Below, one piece after another: positions 45,937 through 55,226 of a stretch of 64,000 nucleotides of DNA. The position numbers and the translations under genes are program-made. The DNA comes from Microbacterium sp. SZ1 (GTDB lineage: Bacteria > Actinomycetota > Actinomycetes > Actinomycetales > Microbacteriaceae). The notes beneath the pieces are model-generated. The model did no database searches and had not been told where the DNA came from. It worked only from the letters and a program-made list of their open reading frames with translations. The DNA is taken from the NCBI RefSeq assembly GCF_002362255.1, contig NZ_LPVV01000001.1:62001-126000 (forward strand). Reading direction: 5' to 3'. Numbering within the stretch: position 1 is the first letter of the stretch; each line of letters starts with the position of its first letter.

Positions 45937-46406
45937 CAGCAGGATCCGGTCGTCTCGTACTCGTCGATGACCGCGACCTTCTCGGCGCTCGCGCTGGATT
46001 CGTCGAAGCGGTAGCCGAGCCACTCGCGCACGAGACGGCGGGCGAGCTCGATGCCGACGACCCGCTGGCCCATCGTGAGCACCTGTGCGTTGTTCGACAG
46101 CACGGCACGCTCGACCGAGAACGAGTCGTGCGCAGTGACGGCACGGATGCCGGCGACCTTGTTCGCGGCGATCGCGACGCCGAGCCCGGTGCCGCAGATC
46201 AGCAGGGCACGGTCGGCCTGGCCATTCGCGACCAGCTCAGCCGCGGCGATGGCGACGCGCGGGTAGGCGGTGTGCCCATCGGCATCCACTCCCACGTCGA
46301 CGAGGGAGGCGACGCCGTCACTGTTCTCGAGGTCCTTCTTCAGGATCTCCTTGTAGTCGAATCCGGCGTCGTCGCTGCCGATCACGAGGCGGAGCTGGTC
46401 GGTCAT
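45936..46406 (-). CDS. derI: D-erythrulose 4-phosphate isomerase (RpiB family)
   Basis: A 156-residue RpiB/LacAB-family isomerase with the cysteine loop [16 protein letters not shown] and the [10 protein letters not shown] start. In tetrose pathways this enzyme (DerI/EryI) gives D-erythrose 4-phosphate, which enters the pentose phosphate pathway. A standard ribose-5-phosphate isomerase is possible by sequence alone, but the adjacent LerI and kinase genes favour the tetrulose role. Confidence 0.82.
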   Translation of the reverse strand: MTDQLRLVIGSDDAGFDYKEILKKDLENSDGVASLVDVGVDADGHTAYPRVAIAAAELVANGQADRALLICGTGLGVAIAANKVAGIRAVTAHDSFSVERAVLSNNAQVLTMGQRVVGIELARRLVREWLGYRFDESSASAEKVAVIDEYETTGSC

Positions 46407-48166
46407 GATGCGTCCATTCCCTCAGCGTGGGTCGCCGAGCTTGTCGATGTGCCGGCGAGCAGCTCGCCGAGGGCCGTGACGATCAGCGCGAACGAGATCG
46501 CCCCGGGGTCGGGGGTGCCGACGGCGTGCTCGCCGTGCGTGCGGGCGCGGCCCATCTTCGGCAGCAGGTCGGCGGTCGCGGCCGCGGAGCGGGTCGCCGC
46601 GTCGGCCGCACCCGTCCAGGCATCGACGAGCGCCGCTCCGCCGTCGATCGCCTCGGTGAGCGTCGTAGTGAACGGCACGAGCGCGTCGACCATGGTCTTG
46701 TCGCCGATCTCGGCCTTGCCGTATGACTGCACGCCTCGCACGCCGTCGGCGACACCCGAGGCGACCGCCGCAGCATCCGGTCGACCGGCATCGCCGAGTC
46801 GCGCGGCCAGAGAGTTCAGGATGACACCCCACAGGGCCCCGGACGTGCCGCCGGCCTTGTCGGCCCAAGCGTCGGCCGCGCGGGCGAGAGTCGTCTGCGC
46901 ACCCGCACCGGCGTCGGCCGCGCGGGTGCCGGCATCCAGCGCCGCGTGCGAGCCGCGCTGCATGCCGATGCCGTGGTCGCCGTCACCCGCGATCGCGTCG
47001 ATGCGGCCGAGCTCGTCGACGTGCGCGTCGACGGTGTCGGCGAGCACCTGCAGCGCCGCACGCACGGTGTGCGCGAGGGTGCGGGATTCGTCGTCACCGG
47101 GCGTGATCTCGTCGACCGCGGCCGAGGCGACCTCCGCGATCTCGGCCTGCGCGGCGGCGACGACCGATCCGCGCCGGTAGGCGGGCGCGTCGACCGGGGT
47201 GTCCCACAGACGCTCGAGCTCGTCGTCGAGCCAGAACAGGGTCAGCGACGTGCCGGCCATGTCGAAGCTCGTGCAGTACTCGCCCACGTGAGGGTCGACG
47301 AGAACGAGACCCGCTGCCTCGAGCCGCTCGGCGATGCGCCGGTAGACGACGAACATCTCCTCGTACTTCAGGGCGCCGAGCCCGTTGAGGATGGGAACCA
47401 CTCGGGCGCCCTCGACGCTCACGCCGTCGGGGACCTCGGCGAGCAGACGATCGACCAGCAGGTCCGCCAGGCCGTCGGCCGTGGGGATGTCGGTCTCGTC
47501 GATGCCCGGCTCGCCGTGGATGCCCAGACCGACGGCCATGCGGCCGGCGGGAACCGTGAACAGCGGCGCGGGGGCGCCGGGCAGCGTGCACCCGGTGAAC
47601 GCGACCCCGAATGACCGCGTGCGCTCATTCGCGAGATCGGCCACGCGCACGACGCCGTCGAGGTCGTATCCGGCCTCTGCGGCTGCGGCGGCGCTGCGGA
47701 ACACCGTCAGATCGCCGGCGATGCCACGCCGCTTGTGCTTCTCGTCGGGGGAGGCGCTCGCGACGTCGTCGGTCACAGTGACGGTTCGCGTCGGGATGCC
47801 CTCCGTGCGCAGCCGGTCCTGGGCGGCGTCGAAGTTGAGCACGTCACCCGCGTAGTTGCCGTAGGAGAGGAACACCCCGGCACCGCGATCGACAGCCTTC
47901 GCGACCGAGTAGACCTGCTGCGCCGACGGAGAGGCGAAGAGGTTGCCCATCGCCGCCCCGTGGGCGAAACCCTGGCCGACCAGCCCGCCGAACGCCGGGT
48001 AGTGGCCGGACCCGCCGCCCACCACCACGGCGACCTGTCCTTCGGGGATGACCGTGCTGCGCACGACCCCGCCGGGCACCCGGCGCACCGCGCGCGAGTT
48101 CGCGGCGACGAATCCGTCGATCATCTCGTCGGCGAAGTCGGCGGGGTCGTTCCAGAGACGAGTCAC
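46403..48166 (-). CDS. lerK: L-erythrulose kinase (DhaK-DhaL fusion)
   Basis: A 587-residue ATP-dependent dihydroxyacetone-kinase-type enzyme. The DhaK part (about 1-330) has [12 protein letters not shown] and the substrate histidine in [10 protein letters not shown]; the DhaL part (about 375-580) has the nucleotide-binding [13 protein letters not shown]. Single-chain kinases of this type in tetrose pathways phosphorylate L-erythrulose at C1. Between the MFS transporter and derI, each with four-base overlaps. Confidence 0.82.
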   Translation of the reverse strand: MTRLWNDPADFADEMIDGFVAANSRAVRRVPGGVVRSTVIPEGQVAVVVGGGSGHYPAFGGLVGQGFAHGAAMGNLFASPSAQQVYSVAKAVDRGAGVFLSYGNYAGDVLNFDAAQDRLRTEGIPTRTVTVTDDVASASPDEKHKRRGIAGDLTVFRSAAAAAEAGYDLDGVVRVADLANERTRSFGVAFTGCTLPGAPAPLFTVPAGRMAVGLGIHGEPGIDETDIPTADGLADLLVDRLLAEVPDGVSVEGARVVPILNGLGALKYEEMFVVYRRIAERLEAAGLVLVDPHVGEYCTSFDMAGTSLTLFWLDDELERLWDTPVDAPAYRRGSVVAAAQAEIAEVASAAVDEITPGDDESRTLAHTVRAALQVLADTVDAHVDELGRIDAIAGDGDHGIGMQRGSHAALDAGTRAADAGAGAQTTLARAADAWADKAGGTSGALWGVILNSLAARLGDAGRPDAAAVASGVADGVRGVQSYGKAEIGDKTMVDALVPFTTTLTEAIDGGAALVDAWTGAADAATRSAAATADLLPKMGRARTHGEHAVGTPDPGAISFALIVTALGELLAGTSTSSATHAEGMDAS

Positions 48167-49518
48167 GAACCGACCGCCTCGCTCGACAGGTCGGGCGACG
48201 TGGCGGTCGTGCGACCGCGACGGGCGAGGACGGTCATGAGCACCGCGGAGAGGAGCATGAATCCGCCGACGATGACCATCGGCACCTCGTAGCCTCCCGT
48301 CCAGTCACGCACCGCGCCGGTGATGTACGGCGCGCTGAAGCCCGCGAGGTTGCCGACCGTGTTGATCAGCGCGACACCTGCGGCGGCGGCCACACCGGTG
48401 AGGAACTGCGTCGGCAGCGTCCAGAAGTTCGGCAGCGCTGCGAAGATCGAGCACGCGGTGATCGTGATGACCGCGATCGTGGCGGCAGGGGAGCCTGCGA
48501 AGAGGGCGAGCGGGATCGAGACCGCACCGGCGAGAGCGGGGGCGGCGATGTGCCACGTCTTGAGGCCGCGCTTTCCGGCATCCCGCGACCAGAAGTACAT
48601 GACGATCGCCGCGGGAAGGTACGGGATGGCCGTGATGAGGCCCTTCTGCAGCACATCGAACGTGACGCCGGACTGCTCCTGGAATCCTTCGATGATCGTC
48701 GGCAGGAAGAAGCCGAGAGCGTACAGGCCGTAGATGAAGCCGAAGTAGATGAAGGACAGCGTCCACACGCGACCGCTGCGGAAGGCGTACTTGACCGACA
48801 CATGGCCGCTGCCGGCCTCGGTGGTCTTGCGCTCGGCTTCGAGCGCACCGGTCAGCCAGGTCTGCTCCTGCGGCGTCAGCCACTTCGCGTCGGCCGGCTT
48901 GTCCTTCAGGTAGAACCAGGCGATGATGCCGACGACGATCGCGGGGATCGCGACACCCATGAACATGAACCGCCAGCCCTCGAGGCCGAAGAAGGCGCCG
49001 TGCTGCTGGATGAGCGCGCCGGCGAGCGGTGCGCCGATGACCGTGGTGAGCGGCTGCGCCAGGTAGAAGAGCATGAGGATCCGACCGCGGTACTGCGACG
49101 GCACCCACAGGCTGAGGAAGAGGATCGCGCCGGGGAAGAAGCCGGCCTCGGCGACGCCGAGGATGAAGCGCAGCGCGACGAGCTGCTCGAAGTTCTGCAC
49201 CCAGGTGAAGAGGAGTGCGACGACGCCCCAGCTCACCATGATGCGGGCGAGCCACTTGCGGGCCCCGAACTTGTGCAGGGCGAGGTTCGACGGCACCTCC
49301 AGCAGGATGTAGCCGATGAAGAAGACGCCGGAGGCGAAGCCGAACTGGGCGGCGCTCAAGGCGAGGTCGTCGTTCATGCCGTTCGGGGCCGCGAAGCCGA
49401 TGGCGGTGCGGTCGAGGTAATTGATGAAGAACATCAGAGCCACGAACGGCACGAGTCGCAGGGCGACCTTGCGTATGGCTGACCGGGCTACGGGTGTTTC
49501 GGAAAGCGGGGTGTCCAC
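48163..49518 (-). CDS. MFS sugar-acid transporter, anion:cation symporter family
   Basis: A 451-residue, twelve-helix transporter of the ACS family (LMFFINYLDRTAIGFAAPNG, exactly twenty residues shown; EAGFFPGAILFLSLWVP), whose members import tartrate, galactarate, glucarate and similar acids with protons. A sugar-acid importer fits a D-apionate pathway better than a neutral-sugar one. First gene of the operon, start codon about 100 bases from the divergent GntR gene. Confidence 0.88.
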   Translation of the reverse strand: MDTPLSETPVARSAIRKVALRLVPFVALMFFINYLDRTAIGFAAPNGMNDDLALSAAQFGFASGVFFIGYILLEVPSNLALHKFGARKWLARIMVSWGVVALLFTWVQNFEQLVALRFILGVAEAGFFPGAILFLSLWVPSQYRGRILMLFYLAQPLTTVIGAPLAGALIQQHGAFFGLEGWRFMFMGVAIPAIVVGIIAWFYLKDKPADAKWLTPQEQTWLTGALEAERKTTEAGSGHVSVKYAFRSGRVWTLSFIYFGFIYGLYALGFFLPTIIEGFQEQSGVTFDVLQKGLITAIPYLPAAIVMYFWSRDAGKRGLKTWHIAAPALAGAVSIPLALFAGSPAATIAVITITACSIFAALPNFWTLPTQFLTGVAAAAGVALINTVGNLAGFSAPYITGAVRDWTGGYEVPMVIVGGFMLLSAVLMTVLARRGRTTATSPDLSSEAVGS

Positions 49519-49574
49519 AATGACTCCTCATCGACGGTGATCGCGCACTCCTGGCGAATGCTCACTCCCTACTG

Positions 49575-49592
49575 CACAACCGGTTGACCAAT
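49575..49592. promoter_or_regulatory. GntR operator in the apionate divergent promoter
   Basis: A palindrome CAACCGGTTG (49577-49586), extended by GCA and ACC flanks, lies in the 105-base gap between the MFS gene and the gntR gene. FadR/FCD regulators bind short palindromes of this kind, so it is the likely control site for both directions. Confidence 0.5.
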
Positions 49593-49623
49593 TTCAAGCC
49601 CGAATTCGAAACCCGTCGCCGGT

Positions 49624-50364
49624 ATGTTGGCAGACATGCCCGCATTTCCCGGAGAACCGGTCGACGAGATCGCCGCCGCACTGTCGGCCGTCCCTTCGAG
49701 CTCTCCCGTGTCGGAGGTCGCTCGTCGGCTACTCGACCTGTTCACAGGCGGATCCATCGCACCGGGTGCGCGCCTGCCGCCGGAGCGGCAGCTCTCGGCT
49801 TCGCTGGGGGTGGGGCGATCCGCCGTGCGCGAGGCCCTCGCGGCTCTCGAGATCCTCGGGATCGTAGACGTCCGGCCAGGGTCTGGAACATATCTGCGCG
49901 GGTCGGCGAGCGAACTGCTGCCGCAGACCCTGCGCTGGGGGCTCCTGATCGGGGAGCGGAACACCGCGCAGCTGCTCGAACTGCGCGAGGGGCTCGAGAT
50001 CTTCGTGGCCCGGCTCGCTGCGTCTCGCGCGGACGACGCGACCGTGGCCCGACTCGAACGCAGTGCCGCCCGCATGCGCGACAGCATCGATGACCTCGGC
50101 ACGTTCGCCAAGGCAGACCTCGACTTCCACCATGTACTCGCCGAAGCAGCTGGCAACGAGACCCTCACCGACCACGTGCACGTCGTTCGTTCGCTTCTGC
50201 AGGTCTACGCCGATCGGGCGGTGCATGACCGGGCGCAAGCCGAGCGCGCCCTCGCCGAGCACGAGGCGGTGCTTTCGGCCGTGCGCGCAGGAGATCCGGA
50301 TGCGGCGGCATCCGCCATGGCCGTGCATATGGCGACCGCTACCGCTCGCCTGCTCGAGGCGTGA
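49624..50364 (+). CDS. GntR/FCD regulator of the apionate operon
   Basis: A 246-residue FadR-subfamily regulator: N-terminal winged helix (GARLPPERQLSASLGVGRSA followed by VREALAALEILGI) and an FCD ligand domain with metal-binding histidines (DLDFHHVLAEAAGN; MAVHMATATARLL). FCD regulators of catabolic operons usually sense the pathway acid. It is divergent from the transporter and probably represses the operon until D-apionate or a derivative binds. Confidence 0.9.
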   Translation: MLADMPAFPGEPVDEIAAALSAVPSSSPVSEVARRLLDLFTGGSIAPGARLPPERQLSASLGVGRSAVREALAALEILGIVDVRPGSGTYLRGSASELLPQTLRWGLLIGERNTAQLLELREGLEIFVARLAASRADDATVARLERSAARMRDSIDDLGTFAKADLDFHHVLAEAAGNETLTDHVHVVRSLLQVYADRAVHDRAQAERALAEHEAVLSAVRAGDPDAAASAMAVHMATATARLLEA

Positions 50365-50454
50365 CTCGCGAGGTTGAGCGAGCCCGGTTCGTGACATGCT
50401 TGACGATCCGTTACGATGGCTAGGTGCATCCGGTCTTTCTCGGAGCGGGTGCCT

Positions 50455-50543
50455 GGAGACGTCGCATAGTCCGGCCTAGTGCACCACCCTGCTAAGGTGG
50501 AGTCCCCTTACGGGGACCAGGGGTTCAAATCCCCTCGTCTCCG
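50455..50543 (+). tRNA. tRNA-Ser(GCT)
   Basis: An 89-nt class II tRNA: acceptor GGAGACG/CGTCTCC, anticodon loop CTGCTAA (GCT), long variable arm TCCCC/GGGGA, T-arm AGGGG/CCCCT, discriminator G. CCA not encoded. Followed by a strong terminator. Confidence 0.97.
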
Positions 50544-50548
50544 CACAA

Positions 50549-50576
50549 CGAATCCCCCGCCTCGGCGGGGGATTCG
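50549..50576 (+). terminator. terminator of tRNA-Ser(GCT)
   Basis: Near-perfect hairpin: CGAATCCCCCGCC and GGCGGGGGATTCG, six bases after the tRNA end. Very stable; no long T-run. Confidence 0.75.
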
Positions 50577-50901
50577 TGCGTTCGGCGCCGGATACAGCGA
50601 TCCCCCTCACGTTCGGGTCGTGAGGGGGATGCGGTATCTCGCTTCGCTGTGCGGGGGGCGAGCGGATGCTGTCCTGTCGTGGGATCCCCATCCCGCGTCG
50701 CCGTTCCCCAGAGCGGCCGGAAGCATTCGCTCCGTCGTTGGAGACGTCTTACCTTCCCATACGACCGCGGGGCGGTGTGGAGACTTTGTGGCCGCCCGCT
50801 AAACTATCAGCCAATCGGTAGGGCTACTTCTGTCTAACCTCTACTGGCCTAAGGTCTAGGTCTCATGGAGACTATCGGTCAGTGGGGATGTGAGTTCTGG
50901 G
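50577..50901. other. intergenic region after tRNA-Ser(GCT)
   Basis: No gene is supported. It holds a second strong hairpin (ATCCCCCTCAC at 50600-50610 with GTGAGGGGGAT at 50620-50630). The rest, especially 50780-50880, is visibly lower in GC than the surroundings and has no recognisable coding frame. Being just downstream of a tRNA, it could be the scar of an older insertion, but no repeat of the tRNA 3' end is seen. Confidence 0.5.
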
Positions 50902-52134
50902 TCAGTTGCGCGGCCAGTCGCTCGTCAAGTACGCCTCGACGGCTCGATGCCGGAATGTGTACGGCTTGCCACGGTCGATGATGCCACGCACGGTGTCCAG
51001 GCGCTGGGCCGTGGGCCCCACCTCCGTCACCTTGGAGAATCCCATAGCCTCCGCGATGCGCGTGGCGGTGCGCTCCACGGCGGGAAGGTCGGCCATCGCC
51101 TGCAGAAGCTGTCGCTCGCGAGCGGGGAGCCGTTCGAGGATCCGCTCGACATGGGATGCGGCCTCGCGCTGCGCGCCGCGCCACCCCTGGCGCACCTGCC
51201 CTGCCGTGATGGTGGGAGTCCCGCCGGCGTACCAGGCCTGTTCGCCGGCGAGCTGGAACAGGAACGGCTCACCGCGGCAGAGATCGACGATCGCCGCGGC
51301 TGCGGCGGGCTCCATCCGCACTCGATCCGCCCCGCCATCACCATCGGCTACTCGCCATCCATCGAGCACGAACTCCTGCAGCGCTTCCGCGAGATCCTCG
51401 TCGTCGATGGCGGAAAGGGTGGTGGTCTTGAAGCGCCGCGCGAAGGTCGCCCCCTTGCGCGCACCCGCCATGTCCTCGAAGTCCGGGAGGCCCGTGAGAT
51501 AGACCGCGATCGGCAGCGAGCGCCTGACTCGAGCACCGCCGGGAACCTCGACCTCGATCTCACGCGACAGGGCATCGCCGAGCGCGATGAGCAATTGGGA
51601 GAGCGCCTTCTCGTCGGTGATGTTCTGCACTTCGTCGATATGGATGAGCGCCACGACCCGTCCGTTCGCGACCGCCGCGATCCCGACCTCGACGAGCAGC
51701 TCGGTCAACGCCGCATAGGGCTCGCGCCCGTCCGTGCCTCGCAGGGTGAGCGAGATGCCCGAGACCGCGACCGCCTGGACGCGGGCGATCGCGTCGCCGA
51801 TCCGCTTCTCCCGTGATGAGGGGAGTCCGGCGGAGTTCGCGAGCTCGAGCACCGCCTCTGCCACGAGCTTCAACGGGTCCGCTCCCGCGGGGATGCGGAG
51901 CTGCGGGGTGACCCAGTCGCCGGCGCGAGCGGCATCCTGCGCGATGCGTCGCACGAGGCTCGATTTCCCGAGCCCGGGTTCGCCGAGAATGGTGCGCCCG
52001 CGTTCGGGAAGCCCCGCGAGTCGGCGAGGACGTACGACGTCGCGCCAGTCGCTCAGTTGCTCGATACGGCCGGCCCAGACCTCCGGGATGGTGTCGGACC
52101 CGGGACTGAAGGGATTGTCGAGAGCTGTACGCAC
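50902..52134 (-). CDS. AAA-type (ORC/STAND-like) ATP-binding protein
   Basis: A 410-residue ATPase: Walker A GEPGLGKSSL (about residue 50), Walker B VVALIHIDEVQNI (about 165), an arginine-rich sensor region (FARRFKTTTLSAIDDEDL), and a C-terminal winged-helix-like part (LPARERQLLQAMADLPAVERT, in part; KPYTFRHRAVEAYL). It resembles actinobacterial ORC/CDC6-like AAA_16 ATPases of unknown role. The frame opens earlier, but the GTG at 52134 falls right after a palindromic operator and is the best start. No partner gene adjoins it. Confidence 0.8.
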   Translation of the reverse strand: MRTALDNPFSPGSDTIPEVWAGRIEQLSDWRDVVRPRRLAGLPERGRTILGEPGLGKSSLVRRIAQDAARAGDWVTPQLRIPAGADPLKLVAEAVLELANSAGLPSSREKRIGDAIARVQAVAVSGISLTLRGTDGREPYAALTELLVEVGIAAVANGRVVALIHIDEVQNITDEKALSQLLIALGDALSREIEVEVPGGARVRRSLPIAVYLTGLPDFEDMAGARKGATFARRFKTTTLSAIDDEDLAEALQEFVLDGWRVADGDGGADRVRMEPAAAAAIVDLCRGEPFLFQLAGEQAWYAGGTPTITAGQVRQGWRGAQREAASHVERILERLPARERQLLQAMADLPAVERTATRIAEAMGFSKVTEVGPTAQRLDTVRGIIDRGKPYTFRHRAVEAYLTSDWPRN

Positions 52135-52136
52135 GC

Positions 52137-52178
52137 TGATAACATTATCAAAGCGATCCGCGGTCGATAATGTTATCA
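52137..52178. promoter_or_regulatory. paired GATAA palindromes before the AAA ATPase gene
   Basis: GATAACATTATC (52138-52149) and its reverse complement GATAATGTTATC (52166-52177) lie 28 bp apart centre to centre, each extended by TGA/TCA-type flanks. On the gene strand the first includes a GATAAT that could be the -10 box, so occupancy would block transcription. AT-rich arms stand out from the surrounding sequence. Confidence 0.7.
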
Positions 52179-52229
52179 ACGCGGTCTGTATCCTCACCGC
52201 GGCCACGCCTGTTACACACCCGCCTCAGG

Positions 52230-52276
52230 TGGCACCTGTTGCGGGAATCCGCGCAGAATTGCGGCGGGAGGTGCCA
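52230..52276. repeat. 47-bp palindromic repeat, copy A
   Basis: Begins TGGCACCT and ends AGGTGCCA (perfect 8-bp terminal inverted repeat). Its central 15 bases, AATCCGCGCAGAATT, are the exact reverse complement of the centre of the copy at 59942. Same length as the two other copies. Confidence 0.8.
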
Positions 52277-52328
52277 ACCGAGCGGCTCTTCAGCCGGTGA
52301 TCGACGCGAGCGATCCGGGCAGCGCGGA

Positions 52329-55160
52329 TCAGCGGGTGATCTCTTCGAGCACCTCGATCACATGCCGGTACGGCCTCCCGGTCGCCCGGCTCATGCCCAG
52401 CTCGCACGTGCGGTTGGCGGAGACGAACGCGTCGAAGCCGCCGCCCGCGCGCTCGGCATCCGCGACCTCTGCGGATTCGACGGCGGTGGCGCTCGCGGTG
52501 AGCTCGGGGTGCAGCATCCCTCGGTCGCCGGCGAATGCGCAGCATCCCCACCCCTCCGGGATGAAGACTTCGTCGGCGACGGCGTTCGCGATCGCCTCGA
52601 GGTCGCCGTTCGCTCCCAGTGCCGTCGTCGAGCACGTCGGGTGCACCGCGATGCGCGGCAGCTTCTCGGTGACCGTCAGCATCGGCAGGAGCTCTCGAGC
52701 GACGTAGGTCGTGGCGTCCTCGATCACGATGCCCGAGTACTCGGGATGCTCCTCCGCGCGCTTCGTCAGCATCACGCGCAGGCCCTCGGTGCAGGATGCC
52801 GCGTCGCACACGACCGGGATCCGGCCGCCGCGACTCGCATCCCACAGGGCGGCGAGCACGCGGTCGACCATGCGCTCGTACCCCGCCAGGTGTCCCTTCG
52901 ACTTCCACGGGGTGCCGCAGCAGAGTCCACCGGCATCGGCGGGGATCGCGACCGACACCCCCGCGCGGTCGAGCAGCGCGCGGACGGCGTCACGGGAGCC
53001 GATGCCGTGGTCCTCCGGGCCGAACATGGTGCCGACGCACGCGCCGAACAGCACGACCTCCGCGTCGGCGGGGCTCTGCTGCTTCGGCGCCGCTGATCCG
53101 CCGCGGGGCAGCGCCGCATCGTAGAGCGGAACGACGTCATCACCGAGGATGCCGCGACCGATCGCCGTCACACCGCGGGCCAGAGGTGCAGGCAGGGCGT
53201 CGGCGACGGTGAGCGCCACCCCGCCCAGGCGCGTCACGACGCCCCATCCCTTGGCCGCGGCATCCCACGCCGTGTTCTCGATCTTCGACGCCTCCTCGGC
53301 ACGGAGCCGGCGCACGAGGTCGCCGGTGTTGATGTCGACGGGGCACGCCACGGCGCACATGCCGTCGACCGCGCACGTCTGCACGCCGTCGTAGTCGTAG
53401 TCGGCGCGCAGATCCGCGAGGAGTGCCGTGTCGCCCTGCTCCTCGGCCCACGCCATGTCGCGCCGCAGCACGATGCGCTGACGTGGCGTGAGCGTGATGT
53501 CCTTGCTGGGGCAGGTGGGCTCGCAGTACCCGCACTCGACGCAGCGGTCGACCTCCTTCTCCACCCGTGGCACGCGCTTGAGGTCGTGCAGGTACGACTC
53601 CGGGTCGTCGGACAGCACGACACCCGGGTTCAGGATGCCGGCGGGATCGAGCAGATGCTTGATCTCCCACATCATGTCGGTGAGGAAGTCTCCGTACTGG
53701 CGCCGCACGAACGGAGCCATGATGCGTCCGGTCCCGTGCTCGGCCTTGAGTGAACCGCCCTGTGCGAGCACGAGATCGACGAGATCCGCCGTGAAGCGCC
53801 GGTACCGGGCGAGGCTGTCCCCGTCGTCGAACCGCTCGTTGAGGAGGAAGTGCACGTTGCCGTCCTTGGCGTGCCCGAAGATCACCGACTCCTCGTAGCC
53901 GTGCACGGCGAACAGCTCGATGAGCCGCTGGCAGGTGACGAGCAGCCGGTCGACCGGGACGACGATGTCTTCGAGCAGCGCCGTCGTGCCCGACGGGCGA
54001 GCCCCGGCGACCGCCGTGTAGAGGCCCTTGCGGACGTGCCACAGCGAGGCGCGCTCGGCCGCGTCCGTTGTGAGGCGCGCGGGGGTGGTGAGCGGCAGCT
54101 CGGCGAACGCGTCGAGAGCGGCGGTCGTCGCGGCATCCAGCTCGTCGGCATCGGAGGCGTGCGTCTCGACGAGCAGCGCCGCGTGGTCGCGTACGTCGAT
54201 GTCGGCGATCGCCGTCGGCACATCGCTCAGCCCCTGCGCGACACGCAGCGACGCGGCATCCAGCAGCTCGACGGTCGCGAGCCCCTGAGCGACCAGGCCG
54301 GGCAGTGCGGCCATCGCGTCGGCGAGCGTGGTGAAGACGAGCAGGCCGGTCGCGATGCAGGGCAGCACCGGCACGGTGCGGAACCGGGCTTCGGCGACGA
54401 ACGCGAGCGTGCCCTCCGAGCCGATGACGAGGTGCTCGAGGATCTTCACGGGGTCGTCGAAGTCGAGGAGGGAGTTGAGTCCGTACCCCATCGTGTTCTT
54501 CATCGAGAACTGCTGCTGCACCATCGCCACGTGCGCGGGCGAGGAACGGAGCCGGTCGCGGAGGTCGAGCAGACCGGCGACGATGGCCGGCTCGCGCTCG
54601 CGCAGCACGTCGAGCGCGTCGGCCGCGCCCGTGTCGATCACGGTGCCGCTCGGCAGGACCAGCAGCAGCGAGTCGATCGTGCGGTACGAGTTCTCGGTGG
54701 TGCCGCAGGCCATGCCGCTGGAGTTGTTGGCGACGACGCCGCCGATCGTGCACGCGATCTCGCTCGCAGGGTCGGGCCCGAGCTTGCGGCGGTACCGCGC
54801 GAGCCGGGTGTTGACCTGGCGCACGGTGGCGCCCGGTTCGACGCGGACGAGCTCGCCGCCGTCCTCGACGGCGATGCCGCGGAAGGCGCTGCGGGTATCG
54901 ACGAGGATGTCACCCGAGACGCCCTGCCCGGAGAGGCTCGTGCCGCCGGAGCGGAAGGTCATCGTGCGGCCGGCATCCCGGACGGCGGCGAAGGCGCGCG
55001 CGACGCCGGCGGCATCGGTCGGCGTCAGCACGGCATCCGGGATCAGCAGGTAGTGGGAGGCATCGTGGGCGCGGGCGAAGCGGTCGATGGAACGCACCGA
55101 CACGGATGTCTCCGATCCGAGGGTGTCGTCGGACAGCGGGTGGGCGAGCGCGGTGGGCAT
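52329..55160 (-). CDS. FAD-binding and Fe-S D-2-hydroxyacid (D-lactate) dehydrogenase
   Basis: A 943-residue fused oxidoreductase. The N-terminal half is a PCMH-type FAD domain (TFRSGGTSLSGQG; NNSSGMACG) with an FAD-oxidase C domain; residues about 540-615 carry two 4Fe-4S motifs (CVECGYCEPTCPSKDITL; CAVDGMCAVACP); the C-terminus has two CCG domains (GGLCCGTPW; GWGCCAFAGD). This layout matches quinone-linked D-lactate/D-2-hydroxyglutarate dehydrogenases. The substrate is not certain. Divergent from its own GntR gene. Confidence 0.9.
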   Translation of the reverse strand: MPTALAHPLSDDTLGSETSVSVRSIDRFARAHDASHYLLIPDAVLTPTDAAGVARAFAAVRDAGRTMTFRSGGTSLSGQGVSGDILVDTRSAFRGIAVEDGGELVRVEPGATVRQVNTRLARYRRKLGPDPASEIACTIGGVVANNSSGMACGTTENSYRTIDSLLLVLPSGTVIDTGAADALDVLREREPAIVAGLLDLRDRLRSSPAHVAMVQQQFSMKNTMGYGLNSLLDFDDPVKILEHLVIGSEGTLAFVAEARFRTVPVLPCIATGLLVFTTLADAMAALPGLVAQGLATVELLDAASLRVAQGLSDVPTAIADIDVRDHAALLVETHASDADELDAATTAALDAFAELPLTTPARLTTDAAERASLWHVRKGLYTAVAGARPSGTTALLEDIVVPVDRLLVTCQRLIELFAVHGYEESVIFGHAKDGNVHFLLNERFDDGDSLARYRRFTADLVDLVLAQGGSLKAEHGTGRIMAPFVRRQYGDFLTDMMWEIKHLLDPAGILNPGVVLSDDPESYLHDLKRVPRVEKEVDRCVECGYCEPTCPSKDITLTPRQRIVLRRDMAWAEEQGDTALLADLRADYDYDGVQTCAVDGMCAVACPVDINTGDLVRRLRAEEASKIENTAWDAAAKGWGVVTRLGGVALTVADALPAPLARGVTAIGRGILGDDVVPLYDAALPRGGSAAPKQQSPADAEVVLFGACVGTMFGPEDHGIGSRDAVRALLDRAGVSVAIPADAGGLCCGTPWKSKGHLAGYERMVDRVLAALWDASRGGRIPVVCDAASCTEGLRVMLTKRAEEHPEYSGIVIEDATTYVARELLPMLTVTEKLPRIAVHPTCSTTALGANGDLEAIANAVADEVFIPEGWGCCAFAGDRGMLHPELTASATAVESAEVADAERAGGGFDAFVSANRTCELGMSRATGRPYRHVIEVLEEITR

Positions 55161-55178
55161 GAGGCTCCTTCGCCGAGA

Positions 55179-55189
55179 TTGTCAGACAA
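55179..55189. promoter_or_regulatory. GntR operator between dehydrogenase and its regulator
   Basis: Palindrome TTGTCAGACAA in the 66-base divergent gap. The T-TGTC-N-GACA-A form is a typical FadR-type site, so the adjacent FCD regulator likely binds here and controls both genes. Confidence 0.65.
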
Positions 55190-55226
55190 GATTACCGAGA
55201 AGCCTATCGTCCTCTACGCTGGTGCC

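Noticed and set aside
50735..50755. GGAGACGTC echo of the tRNA-Ser(GCT) 5' end as a possible attachment duplicate
   Set aside because: Only about nine bases match and they correspond to the wrong end of the tRNA for integration.
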